A stretch of DNA of 32,302 bases from Deltaproteobacteria bacterium (GTDB lineage: Bacteria > Desulfobacterota > DSM-4660 > Desulfatiglandales > HGW-15): the NCBI GenBank assembly GCA_019310485.1, contig JAFDEF010000035.1, positions 1-32,302 of the forward strand, written 5' to 3'. A model generated the notes under the pieces. The model made no database searches, was not told where the DNA came from, and saw nothing but the letters and a program-made list of their open reading frames with translations. Numbering within the stretch: position 1 is the stretch's first letter; each line of letters starts with the position of its first letter. Of the stretch, positions 25,133 through 32,247 are shown one piece after another. Position numbers and translations under genes: made by a program.

Positions 25133-26290
25133 ATGAGTGTTAGAGTTGATCCGAACTTGATGAAAGAGCTTGAAGCATTCGGGCTGAAGGATGCCAACAA
25201 GTGCTTTCACTGTGGAAACTGTACCGCCGTATGTCCGCTTTCAACACCGGAAAATCCCTTTCCGCGGAAACTGGTAAAGTACGTTCAAATGGGGCTTACC
25301 GATAGGCTCGTTGAAAGATCTGAGCCGTGGCTCTGTTATTATTGCGGAGACTGCTCAGATAATTGTCCGCGTGGTGCAGATCCGGGCGAAACAATGATGG
25401 TGTTGCGCCGATACCTCACCTCCAAGTATGATTGGACGGGATTTGCACGCAAGTTTTATACTTCCGAGAAGTTTGAAATCATTGCAGTCACTATTGTGGG
25501 TATTCTAGTTGGTTTGGCAATGTGGATATTTCATGCGGGCAACCCCAATATGGAACATGCCCAGCTTAATACGGTGTGGCCTGCTCCGGCCATTGAGATC
25601 GGCGACCTGATAATGGCAGGTGTTCTCTCCTTTTTTCTGCTTAGCAACACCTACAGGTGCTTCAAGTTCGTGATGGGAGATTTGAGAACCAAAATCCCGA
25701 TTAAGATATATGTCAGAAAGGCATGGGAACTTGTTGCCCATTTTCTTACTCAGAAAAAACTCGGGGAATGTACTGACAAAGTCCAGTGGCTTGTTCATCT
25801 TTTCATCATGACCGGTTACAGTACTGTTTTCATGCTGGTGGTGATTTTTCTGGCAGGTGGCATTCACGTGATAGGCCTTTCCTGGGATAAGATAATGTTC
25901 CAGAGGGACGTTATCTATCCCTTTTTCCATCCCGTTCGCCTGCTTGGATATTATGCAACGGCCGCACTCCTTTACGGTACGACCTATGCCCTTATAGGCA
26001 GGATTAAGAAAAGGAAGGCTCCTTACAAGAATTCTCATGGTACTGACTGGATGTTCCTCATTTTGCTTGAGCTGACCACTTTTACAGGAATTCTTGTTCA
26101 CTTTTCAAGGCTTCTTGACTTGGCTTTGACAACTTATGTCATATACGTAATTCACCTGATGGTGGCCGTTCCAATGCTTGTTCTGGAGGTTCCTTTTGCC
26201 AAATGGGCGCACCTGGCTTTCCGCCCTGTTGTTGCCTATGCTTCTGCGGTAAAGGAAGAATACCTGCAAGGGGAAACCTCACAAGCCTGA
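25133..26290 (+). CDS. qmoC: Quinone-interacting membrane-bound oxidoreductase subunit QmoC
   Basis: This is a 385-residue subunit fusing an HdrC-like ferredoxin domain to an HdrE-like cytochrome b domain. Two 4Fe-4S motifs, CFHCGNCTAVC (24-34) and CYYCGDCSDNC (68-78), come first. The rest has about six membrane segments, with histidines (for example in WLVHLF, FFHPVRL, ILVHFSR and VIHLMV) that can bind haem b. It anchors the Qmo complex in the inner membrane and should oxidise menaquinol. Electrons pass to QmoA and QmoB and are proposed to reach AprBA. ATG 25133 has GGAGGG about 8 nt upstream. No qmoD follows; a terminator at 26323-26366 ends the etfQO-qmoABC transcript. Confidence 0.96.
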   Translation: MSVRVDPNLMKELEAFGLKDANKCFHCGNCTAVCPLSTPENPFPRKLVKYVQMGLTDRLVERSEPWLCYYCGDCSDNCPRGADPGETMMVLRRYLTSKYDWTGFARKFYTSEKFEIIAVTIVGILVGLAMWIFHAGNPNMEHAQLNTVWPAPAIEIGDLIMAGVLSFFLLSNTYRCFKFVMGDLRTKIPIKIYVRKAWELVAHFLTQKKLGECTDKVQWLVHLFIMTGYSTVFMLVVIFLAGGIHVIGLSWDKIMFQRDVIYPFFHPVRLLGYYATAALLYGTTYALIGRIKKRKAPYKNSHGTDWMFLILLELTTFTGILVHFSRLLDLALTTYVIYVIHLMVAVPMLVLEVPFAKWAHLAFRPVVAYASAVKEEYLQGETSQA

Positions 26291-26322
26291 TAAGAGAAGA
26301 GGCTTTCAGCCAGAGCAAAGGG

Positions 26323-26366
26323 GCCGAACCTCCTGGTGGAATAAGTCGGAGGTTTGGCTCTTTTTT
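26323..26366 (+). terminator. Terminator after qmoC
   Basis: GCCGAACCTCC (26323-26333) pairs with GGAGGTTTGGC (26348-26358), with one G-U pair. The loop is 14 nt and a T-run, TCTTTTTT, follows. It lies 33 bp after the qmoC stop. Confidence 0.88.
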
Positions 26367-26386
26367 CTGAGCCCATTAATTGCTAT

Positions 26387-26466
26387 AATTAACTAGCCTG
26401 GCGCAAGCGGACGGGGTATCAATCGGAAATTTTCTTAACGCCCCAAGGGGCGGGGAATTGAACCCT
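26387..26466 (+). repeat. Dispersed 80-bp repeat, copy 2
   Basis: It matches 5004-5083 at about 76 of 80 positions, in the same orientation. It lies between the qmoC terminator and zinc-ribbon gene B. It lacks the 19-bp palindromic array that follows copy 1. Confidence 0.85.
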
Positions 26467-26561
26467 CGTTCCCCCCTAAAGATTGAGGGATCGATTCCTT
26501 TGCCGGGGATGTCCCGGCACGTGAAAAGCAGATGGCTTATGATTTTCAAGAGGGGTAAAAA

Positions 26562-26831
26562 ATGGATGAGCAAGAAATACCGAAATGCCCTTACTGCGGG
26601 GCGGCGTTAAAAAAATGGCGAACCCCGGCTGATTCCACCTGGGGGACTTTATTTCAGTGGGTATGCTTCAATGACGAGTGTCCCTATTTTGTGAGGGGCT
26701 GGGATTGGATGTGGCAGGATCAGCGGGTGAAAGCCTCATACAGGTACAGATTAAACCCGTTAACAGGTGGATCCGGACCACTTCCCACTTGGTCCTATGA
26801 AGCGCACAAGGATCGGATCATAGATGACTAA
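26562..26831 (+). CDS. Small zinc-ribbon protein, copy B
   Basis: This 89-residue zinc-ribbon protein is a paralogue of the one at 19043-19330. Cysteines lie in CPYC (9-12) and CFNDEC (35-40). The conserved [19 protein letters not shown] is followed by [20 protein letters not shown], and the protein ends in RIIDD. ATG 26562 has GAGGGG about 9 nt upstream. The SEC-C gene copy B starts at its very end. It is probably translated together with that gene, as a two-gene unit separate from the qmo transcript because of the terminator at 26323-26366. The function is unknown. Confidence 0.82.
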   Translation: MDEQEIPKCPYCGAALKKWRTPADSTWGTLFQWVCFNDECPYFVRGWDWMWQDQRVKASYRYRLNPLTGGSGPLPTWSYEAHKDRIIDD

Positions 26832-26838
26832 CAGGGTA

Positions 26839-27600
26839 ATGAAGAAAATCGGAAGGAATGATCCCTGCCCGTGTGGTAGCGGAAAAAAGTTCAAGAAGTG
26901 CCACCTTGGGCGAGAAGACGAACTTGCACTGGCCGGACTGGGAGAGATTTCTGTTGAAGAAATGGGCGAAAGAATAGCTGACCTGCCTGCGGTGAGCTAT
27001 GGTCGATCAAGGGAAATGATTGAGGGCTTGGACATAAAGAATCTGACCGGCAGCACAGTAGGCGTTAAATTCATTGATTTGAAAAGCTATACCGAGCTGG
27101 ATTTTCTAGGGAGTGGCCCCAGTGACCCCACAAGAAAGGGAAGCGGGAGTATCATTGTGAATCTTTACAAAACAACGAAAGCTGATCCGGACAATATATA
27201 TGTTGCCATCTCAGAAGATGTTGACGAGGCAACACTTGCGCACCAGCTCGCACATGTGCTTGACTATCTTGGAGGTTCAAGGCTTCTTCCCGGCACACTG
27301 GAACCTCTTGCCTTCGAACTGGACATTCCCGTGGAACACCTGGAGCATCCGGATGAGTTTGGATACTGGCTTGACTTTATTAAAAAGAAATTTGATGTAA
27401 TCCCTGATGCAGATGACTCAATAATTTTATATCTTTATAAGGAAAAACTGCTTATAAAAGGCGGGGAAATCCGGGCGAAGAACGGGCTGGTATTAAAATC
27501 CAAGTCAGACCGGATATTGAGATACCTGAGTGAACACAGCGAAGAGATCGATTCTCTGGTGCGGAAACGTCCCGGGTACATCGGAGCACGAAAAGCCTGA
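26839..27600 (+). CDS. SEC-C motif protein, copy B, with HQLAH in place of HELAH
   Basis: This 253-residue paralogue of the protein at 18188-18952 has the same SEC-C start ([18 protein letters not shown]) and shared blocks [42 protein letters not shown] and PGYIG. At the HExxH position it has HQLAH (135-139), so the glutamate that would act as general base is glutamine. It may be a non-proteolytic derivative, or the site may not be a protease site at all. I prefer ATG 26839 because it aligns with copy A. The frame also opens at ATG 26824, which would overlap the zinc-ribbon gene by 8 nt. It converges with the YkgJ-type gene 13 bp further on. Confidence 0.8.
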   Translation: MKKIGRNDPCPCGSGKKFKKCHLGREDELALAGLGEISVEEMGERIADLPAVSYGRSREMIEGLDIKNLTGSTVGVKFIDLKSYTELDFLGSGPSDPTRKGSGSIIVNLYKTTKADPDNIYVAISEDVDEATLAHQLAHVLDYLGGSRLLPGTLEPLAFELDIPVEHLEHPDEFGYWLDFIKKKFDVIPDADDSIILYLYKEKLLIKGGEIRAKNGLVLKSKSDRILRYLSEHSEEIDSLVRKRPGYIGARKA

Positions 27601-27612
27601 GCATGACCTGCG

Positions 27613-28395
27613 CTAACCCGGAATTGAATGAGATCCGTAGCGCCGCACCTGAATTGTTTTTTCTCCAAAAAGGCTAAATTTCAGCCAGTCAAATGAAAAT
27701 TTCAACAGGGCGACATCGTCAGCTTCAAGCCTGGTCTTTAAATCGTTGTCCAGTTCAAAAAGATGGAAAAATTTGCTTTTGAAGATGAGCTCTCTTAATT
27801 TGTCGAGATTGTAAGAGCCGATATAGAACATCTGTATTTTCAGGGATATCTCGTTCTTAGACCCAAGCTCCCTGGGGAAGTCTAAGATTTCCAGCCACTC
27901 ATCATTCATCTTATTGTATTCCTCAAGTCCCTGATCGGCCATCCATTGCTGTACGGTCCATACCCGATCTTCTTGAAAACCAAGGCAATGGGTTTCCTGA
28001 ACAAGGAAAAAGTCTTCTTTTGTTCGGCTGTGTCGAGGAAGCCATAACGAAGCCCTTCCCAGGGGGTAAATTCGACACGCAGAAGGCCGGTCTTCATAAA
28101 TAGAGCACCCTTCCCTGGTTACAAATGGACAGGTTTTTTCTCTGTCATTGTTCATTTTGAGAAAAACCATTGGAAAGCGAGGATGTCTGTCAAAAGATAT
28201 TGATGTATATTGTTCCAGAAAATCTTCTGAACTGATGCCAAGCCTGGTTTTCATGCGTACAATATCATAAGGAGTGAGGACAAGATTGAGGTTTGCGCAA
28301 CACTTCGTGAAACAGGGGACCTCCTTATGACAGAGGAATTTAAACTTGTTTCCTTCAATCGGCCTGAAGACGCTTTCTTTTTTACTCTGGGTCAT
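27613..28395 (-). CDS. YkgJ-family cysteine-cluster protein, copy 1
   Basis: This 260-residue protein of the zinc/iron-chelating YkgJ family has the signature C22, C28, C32, C33 (C-x5-C-x3-CC), followed by LTPYDIVRMKTRLGI. Further cysteines lie in CPFVTREGCSIYEDRPSACRIYP. The family is proposed to bind a metal or an iron-sulfur cluster, but its reaction is not established. ATG 28395 is chosen because AGGGA lies about 8 nt upstream; a TTG at 28416 in the same frame has no such support. It follows the second paralogue closely (27 nt from that gene's stop to this start), so the two form one transcript on the minus strand. Confidence 0.82.
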   Translation of the reverse strand: MTQSKKESVFRPIEGNKFKFLCHKEVPCFTKCCANLNLVLTPYDIVRMKTRLGISSEDFLEQYTSISFDRHPRFPMVFLKMNNDREKTCPFVTREGCSIYEDRPSACRIYPLGRASLWLPRHSRTKEDFFLVQETHCLGFQEDRVWTVQQWMADQGLEEYNKMNDEWLEILDFPRELGSKNEISLKIQMFYIGSYNLDKLRELIFKSKFFHLFELDNDLKTRLEADDVALLKFSFDWLKFSLFGEKTIQVRRYGSHSIPG

Positions 28396-28422
28396 GATGG
28401 TTCCCTGCTGCTGCAAGAAGTT

Positions 28423-29175
28423 TCACGAAGACTGGTTCTTAACATAAAACAGTTTTTCGCCAAGAAGACCAAATTTTACCCAGTCAATGCCGAGTTTGAG
28501 TAATTCCTCGTCCGATTTTTCTATACCACTAACCCTTTCCTCTGGGACATCCAGCCTTTTAAGAAAAGTGCTTTTGAATATGAAATCCCGGAATCTGTCA
28601 AGGTTATATAGTGCCATAAAAACCATTTTTTCTATATCCGGGTTTTCTATATCCAGATCCTGTGCTTGAAGAGGTGTGGTAACAGTGGAAAGCAATGCGT
28701 TCATTTCCTCATAGGGAACTATGCCTTGATCCACAAGCCATTCCCGTATGCTGGATTCCTTTTCCTCCTTCAGGCCCAAACAATGAGAAGAGGTGGCAAT
28801 AATTCTAAAAGTCCCATCATCTTCCATATCCAGGGGATACATTCTGCAGGGCCAGGGACGGTCCTGGTAAACAGCACAGCCCTCTTCTGATACAAAAGGG
28901 CAGTTTTTGTCCTTCTCATTCATTTTGAGAGCCACCATGGGGATCAAGCGTTTTTCCTTTGGTATTATGACAGTGTAATCATCCAGGAACTTATCAGAAG
29001 ATATGCCAAGGGCCTTTTTAAGGCGCAAAACATCGTATGGCGTCAGGACGATTGTCACATCCCTGCAACACTGGGTAAAGCAAGGGACTCCCGGATAGCA
29101 TTTGAATTTGAAAAGATGTTTTTCATCCATCCTTTCACCTTTTTGTTCTTTGCTGGTATTTTTCATATCACTCAT
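28423..29175 (-). CDS. YkgJ-family cysteine-cluster protein, copy 2
   Basis: This 250-residue paralogue of the neighbouring protein has the cysteine signature C26, C32, C36, C37, then LTPYDVLRLKKALGISSDKFL and a later cluster CPFVSEEGCAVYQDRPWPCRMYP. Blocks throughout both proteins match, including the ends DWVKFGLLGEKLFYV here and DWLKFSLFGEKTIQV in copy 1. This indicates an old tandem duplication. The frame opens further upstream, to 29289, but I choose ATG 29175 because AAAGGA precedes it and homologues start near the first cysteine block. An ATG at 29130 is also possible. It is the first gene of the pair and presumably has its promoter between 29176 and 29631. Confidence 0.8.
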   Translation of the reverse strand: MSDMKNTSKEQKGERMDEKHLFKFKCYPGVPCFTQCCRDVTIVLTPYDVLRLKKALGISSDKFLDDYTVIIPKEKRLIPMVALKMNEKDKNCPFVSEEGCAVYQDRPWPCRMYPLDMEDDGTFRIIATSSHCLGLKEEKESSIREWLVDQGIVPYEEMNALLSTVTTPLQAQDLDIENPDIEKMVFMALYNLDRFRDFIFKSTFLKRLDVPEERVSGIEKSDEELLKLGIDWVKFGLLGEKLFYVKNQSS

Positions 29176-29631
29176 TTTTCCTTTCATGGTATCAGGGTTG
29201 AACGAGGGGGACTGAATCCTGCCTTTGACAACAACCAGAATTGTCGAAGAATCGGCCCCCGGCCCACACTGCCTCCTGTTCTGCGACAAGTTAAGAACTT
29301 AGTGAGGAGGAGAGGGCTTGACCGGCAAGATCATCCCCTTTTGGAAAGTCACTGATCTCCAAATACCGGGAGGCAAATAGCTTTTCACATTTCAGCCGGC
29401 TCTTTCATGAATCAGGGACTAATAATTTTCTTGACCTATCTCGACACTATATATTGTTATAAAGATGCTGTATATAACGGCAAAGCTTGCTGGTCAATTG
29501 ATTTTCGCTTGGGATCAGGGAATATCATGAAGCACTATGGAAAAGAAATTGTATCATGCTCTGGGAGTAGAGGTACATCAAAGCATTGAGCAGAGCTGCA
29601 AATTCAGACAACAACAGGAGGTCAACGAAAA
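29176..29631. other. Divergent intergenic region upstream of ndk
   Basis: About 455 bp between the second YkgJ gene and ndk. It is AT-rich near 29420-29470, with TTGACC at 29431 but no good -10 at 17 bp. No coding frame is supported. Confidence 0.45.
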
Positions 29632-30054
29632 ATGCAGGAAAGAACACTGTCGATTATCAAACCTGACGGCGTGGCCAGGGGGCTGATAGGAGATGTTGTA
29701 AAACGACTGGAACAAGCCGGTCTTAGGATCAAGGGAATGAAAATGATTCGAATGAGCAAAGAGCAAGCAAAGGGATTTTACAAGGTACACGAAGGGAAAC
29801 CTTTTTACGAGAGCCTTACAGATTTCATGTCTTCAGGTCCATGCGTTGTAATGGTGCTTGAGGGGGAAAATGCAATTGAAAAGTACCGCAAATTAATGGG
29901 AGCCACCAATTATGAGGAGGCTGAAGAGGGAACCATAAGAAAAGAGTTTGCCTCTGACATCGAGAAAAACGTTGTTCATGGCTCTGATGCCCGGGAAACT
30001 GCAGACTTTGAGATCAGGTACTTTTTCAGCGAGTTGGATATTGTAAGCTATTAA
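29632..30054 (+). CDS. ndk: Nucleoside diphosphate kinase
   Basis: This is a 140-residue NDP kinase that transfers the terminal phosphate between nucleoside triphosphates and diphosphates, keeping NTP pools balanced. The amino terminus [19 protein letters not shown] and the active site NVVHGSDA, with the phospho-accepting H116, are both intact. [18 protein letters not shown] and the closing ADFEIRYFF match the family closely. Length is standard. ATG 29632 is preceded by AGGAGG at normal spacing. It stands alone between divergent YkgJ genes and a convergent small gene. Confidence 0.96.
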   Translation: MQERTLSIIKPDGVARGLIGDVVKRLEQAGLRIKGMKMIRMSKEQAKGFYKVHEGKPFYESLTDFMSSGPCVVMVLEGENAIEKYRKLMGATNYEEAEEGTIRKEFASDIEKNVVHGSDARETADFEIRYFFSELDIVSY

Positions 30055-30069
30055 GAAAAGGCTGAAATC

Positions 30070-30212
30070 AAAGAGGCCATCGCACTTTCTATTGTTCCCG
30101 ATCGTCATTCTCAAAGGTTGCAGACGCTTCGCTTGATGGCAACCCTTAGCCCCGCTCAGCGGATTGCGCAGGGTGGATCTTCCCAGGAACGCGGAAGGGC
30201 TGTGGCCTCTTT
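30070..30212. other. Structured inverted-repeat region between converging genes
   Basis: A 10-bp closing stem, AAAGAGGCCA (30070-30079) / TGGCCTCTTT (30203-30212), encloses three small hairpins. These are GGTTGC/GCAACC (30117-30144), CCGC/GCGG (30152-30162) and CTTCC/GGAAG (30179-30197). The whole lies between ndk and the minus-strand small gene and has no coding frame of its own. It could be a bidirectional termination region or a small structured RNA. Confidence 0.4.
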
Positions 30213-30248
30213 TCTAAAGCTCTCGTTTTCTATTTGCTTTATTCCCGA

Positions 30249-30542
30249 TTATTTCTTTTCCTCTTTTCCTTCTTCCTCTTCCGGTTTTTCTCCTTTTAGC
30301 TCCTTCAATTCTTCCTTGAGGGTCTCGACTTCTTGCTTTAGATCGCTTTTTTCTGCCTCGAAATTTTCTGAAGCTCTTTTGTCTTTGATTTCCTCAATAC
30401 CCAGGTATGTGGCCAGGGCCCCGCCCAAAATGAGGAGTATGGGTACACCTGCCATCAACGCCTTTAGAAAGTATCCCCACCAGATGATAATACCCACAAT
30501 CCCGAGAACCAATGCAATCAAACCACCTGCTAAAGCCATCAT
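30249..30542 (-). CDS. Small membrane protein with coiled-coil tail, function unknown
   Basis: This 97-residue protein has two hydrophobic segments, GGLIALVLGIVGIIIWWG (about 6-23) and MAGVPILLILGGALATYLG. A charged heptad-like tail follows (EIKDKRASENFEAEKSD and KQEVETLKEELKELKG) and ends in an acidic/lysine-rich stretch. It should sit in the inner membrane with a cytosolic coiled coil. ATG 30542 has GGAGG about 7 nt upstream, which supports the first of two adjacent ATGs. I do not recognise the family. It converges with ndk. Confidence 0.7.
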   Translation of the reverse strand: MMALAGGLIALVLGIVGIIIWWGYFLKALMAGVPILLILGGALATYLGIEEIKDKRASENFEAEKSDLKQEVETLKEELKELKGEKPEEEEGKEEKK

Positions 30543-31351
30543 AACGTTACCTCCTTCATAACATGAACTGAACTTTGTTTCTGCAAACCGGATTCACTGA
30601 CACCAAAATAAAAGGTTGGTGAAGCCGTGTATATCAATGGAAAAATCGAATAAGAATTAAATTATTCTCGTTTAAAAGTCAAATAAATCTTGCACAAAAA
30701 GATCAATGCCCGTCCCACGGTAAGACTCCACATCAGAAAGGGAGGCAAAACTCGGGCATGCGCAAGGCAGTGGGCTGTTTCACACCTTCTTTCAGGCAGG
30801 ACACTAAAGAGGATGTTACCCGTGCTCTACCAGAAGTGAGTTTTGGGCAGCGTTCATATTTAAATCCAGAAAGGGAATTTTTGCACGCGGCCAGGGAAAT
30901 CAAGGGCTTGCGCAGAGGCACACTTTAGTAAGTCGTACAAGAAATTTCACGGATAGACCCCCGAGGGATAGGCTTTGTATTTAACCGGGCTGGCCGGATA
31001 CTGCGGAAAAAGGCCGTTTATCCGCCTTCGGAGAAAACCACTGGTTTACCGGTGGGGCTCCATAGCTAGAAATTAACTCAGCGTGTGGTGGATTTCGGAG
31101 CAATGATGAAAACAATGGGTTAGAAATTTGTAAATTTTATGTTGCATTTTTTCTTTTTAGTTTTATTATATGATATTGTGTAGGTGCTGCAATAAAGCAA
31201 TTCGTTGAAAAAAGCCTTATTTCAATGAAAAAATAAGAAATTATGCAATTTTCTTTAATAAATTGGTGTTACTGGCTTAACGCAGGCAGATTCAGAATTG
31301 AAGAAAAACTAAAATCTATTTATCCTTTAAATTTGTCTTTTGGCTGGTGCT
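30543..31351. other. Long gene-free region upstream of the tRNA cluster
   Basis: About 800 bp without a supported coding frame. Around 30995-31055 there are two adjacent hairpins: CGGATA/TATCCG (30995-31024) and CCACTGG/CCGGTGG (31038-31055). 31100-31330 is strongly AT-rich and holds the probable promoter of the tRNA cluster. Confidence 0.5.
31298..31326 (+). promoter_or_regulatory. Possible promoter of the tRNA cluster
   Basis: TTGAAG (31298-31303) is followed after 17 bp by TATCCT (31321-31326), ending 25 bp before the first tRNA gene. Each hexamer matches four of six consensus bases, and the spacing and position fit. Confidence 0.4.
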
Positions 31352-31427
31352 GCCAGCGTAGCTCAGTTGGTAGAGCAACTGATTTGTAATCAGTGGGTCG
31401 GGGGTTCGATTCCCTTCGCTGGCTCCA
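31352..31427 (+). tRNA. tRNA-Thr (anticodon TGT)
   Basis: A complete cloverleaf of 76 nt. The acceptor stem is GCCAGCG / CGCTGGC, the D-arm has GCTCAGTTGGTAGAGC, the anticodon stem-loop is CTGATTTGTAATCAG with TGT, and the T-arm has GGGTTCGATTCCC. CCA is encoded at 31425-31427. It is first in a cluster of four tRNA genes. Confidence 0.97.
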
Positions 31428-31575
31428 TGCCCAAGGAGGTTGTCGGAAAACTGGATTCATTGGAGGCTATCGGAAAGTGCTCATCCCCCTGTTCGCTGCG
31501 GGACGAAACCCTTGAGAAGAATACTGGGCGTACTTAAGAGGTACTGCGTTATGACGAAGGGTGAGGATAACGCAG

Positions 31576-31614
31576 CCCTTCGGCTATGCTCAGGGCCATG
31601 AGCCTGTCGAATGG
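31576..31614. repeat. Imperfect palindromic repeat within the tRNA cluster
   Basis: A 39-bp imperfect palindrome between the tRNA-Thr and tRNA-Tyr genes, with left arm CCCTTCGGCTATGCTCAGGG and right arm CCATGAGCCTGTCGAATGG. Similar palindromes are common as dispersed elements in many proteobacterial genomes. Only one copy is in this window. Confidence 0.65.
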
Positions 31615-31658
31615 CAGATGGGCGTTTTTCGACGGTTTCTTGGATTGAGAGATGGGAC

Positions 31659-31743
31659 GGAGAGGTTCCCGAGCGGTCAAAGGGAGCAGACTGTAAATCT
31701 GCCGGCTCAGCCTTCGGAGGTTCGAATCCTCCCCTCTCCACCA
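31659..31743 (+). tRNA. tRNA-Tyr (anticodon GTA)
   Basis: A class II tRNA of 85 nt with a long variable arm. The acceptor stem is GGAGAGG / CCTCTCC, the anticodon stem-loop is GCAGACTGTAAATCTGC with GTA, and the T-arm has GGAGGTTCGAATCCTCC. CCA is encoded. Confidence 0.97.
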
Positions 31744-31853
31744 CAGTGTGCCGCTGTTCGGGATCTGTGAAAACTTAACACGTTGTCGGGATACTTGTAG
31801 ATATCCTTGCCAGCTCGACTGACACCCCTTACTAACGCTGGAGGAAATAGCAC

Positions 31854-31930
31854 GCGGGAATAGCTCAGTTGGCTAGAGCGTCAGCCTTCCAAGCTGAGGG
31901 TCGCGGGTTCGAATCCCGTTTCCCGCTCCA
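31854..31930 (+). tRNA. tRNA-Gly (anticodon TCC)
   Basis: A 77-nt cloverleaf. The acceptor stem is GCGGGAA / TTCCCGC, the anticodon stem-loop is CAGCCTTCCAAGCTG with TCC, and the T-arm has CGGGTTCGAATCCCG. CCA is encoded at 31928-31930. Confidence 0.97.
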
Positions 31931-32027
31931 TACTTAGAACGGTTTGGAATGCCCTAACGGCATAACCAGCCTGCGAATTCGGTGAAATTATCATCAAGCA
32001 ATTAAGAGGTTTTTAGGAGACTGAAAG

Positions 32028-32045
32028 ACCGGCGGGCCCGCCGGT
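32028..32045. repeat. Perfect 18-bp palindrome
   Basis: ACCGGCGGGCCCGCCGGT is a perfect palindrome between the tRNA-Gly and tRNA-Thr(GGT) genes. It can form a very stable hairpin but no T-run follows, so it is not a typical terminator. Confidence 0.85.
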
Positions 32046-32102
32046 TGGATGCAGAGTTTGCCTTGGTTTGCAAAATTTAGAAGATGCCAGACCTCAGTAA
32101 AT

Positions 32103-32179
32103 GCCCACGTAGCTCAGTAGGTAGAGCACATCCTTGGTAAGGATGAGGTTCACCGGTTCGATCCCGGTCGTGGGCTCCA
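32103..32179 (+). tRNA. tRNA-Thr (anticodon GGT)
   Basis: A 77-nt cloverleaf. The acceptor stem is GCCCACG / CGTGGGC, the anticodon stem-loop is CATCCTTGGTAAGGATG with GGT, and the T-arm has CCGGTTCGATCCCGG. CCA is encoded. Thr-Tyr-Gly-Thr clusters commonly precede tuf in bacteria, but tuf is not within this window. Confidence 0.97.
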
Positions 32180-32247
32180 GAAAAAGGTGATAAGCGCTAG
32201 AGGGGGGTATTGAATTAGGGATTAGTGTTTATAATTTGTTGTTTTGA

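Noticed and set aside
25505..26101. Long minus-strand open frame (198 codons) inside qmoC
   Set aside because: It is antisense to well-conserved qmoC coding sequence and has no recognisable protein content.
29431..29462. Promoter for ndk at TTGACC with AT-rich downstream
   Set aside because: No acceptable -10 hexamer occurs at 16-18 bp spacing, and the pairs that fit are too weak.
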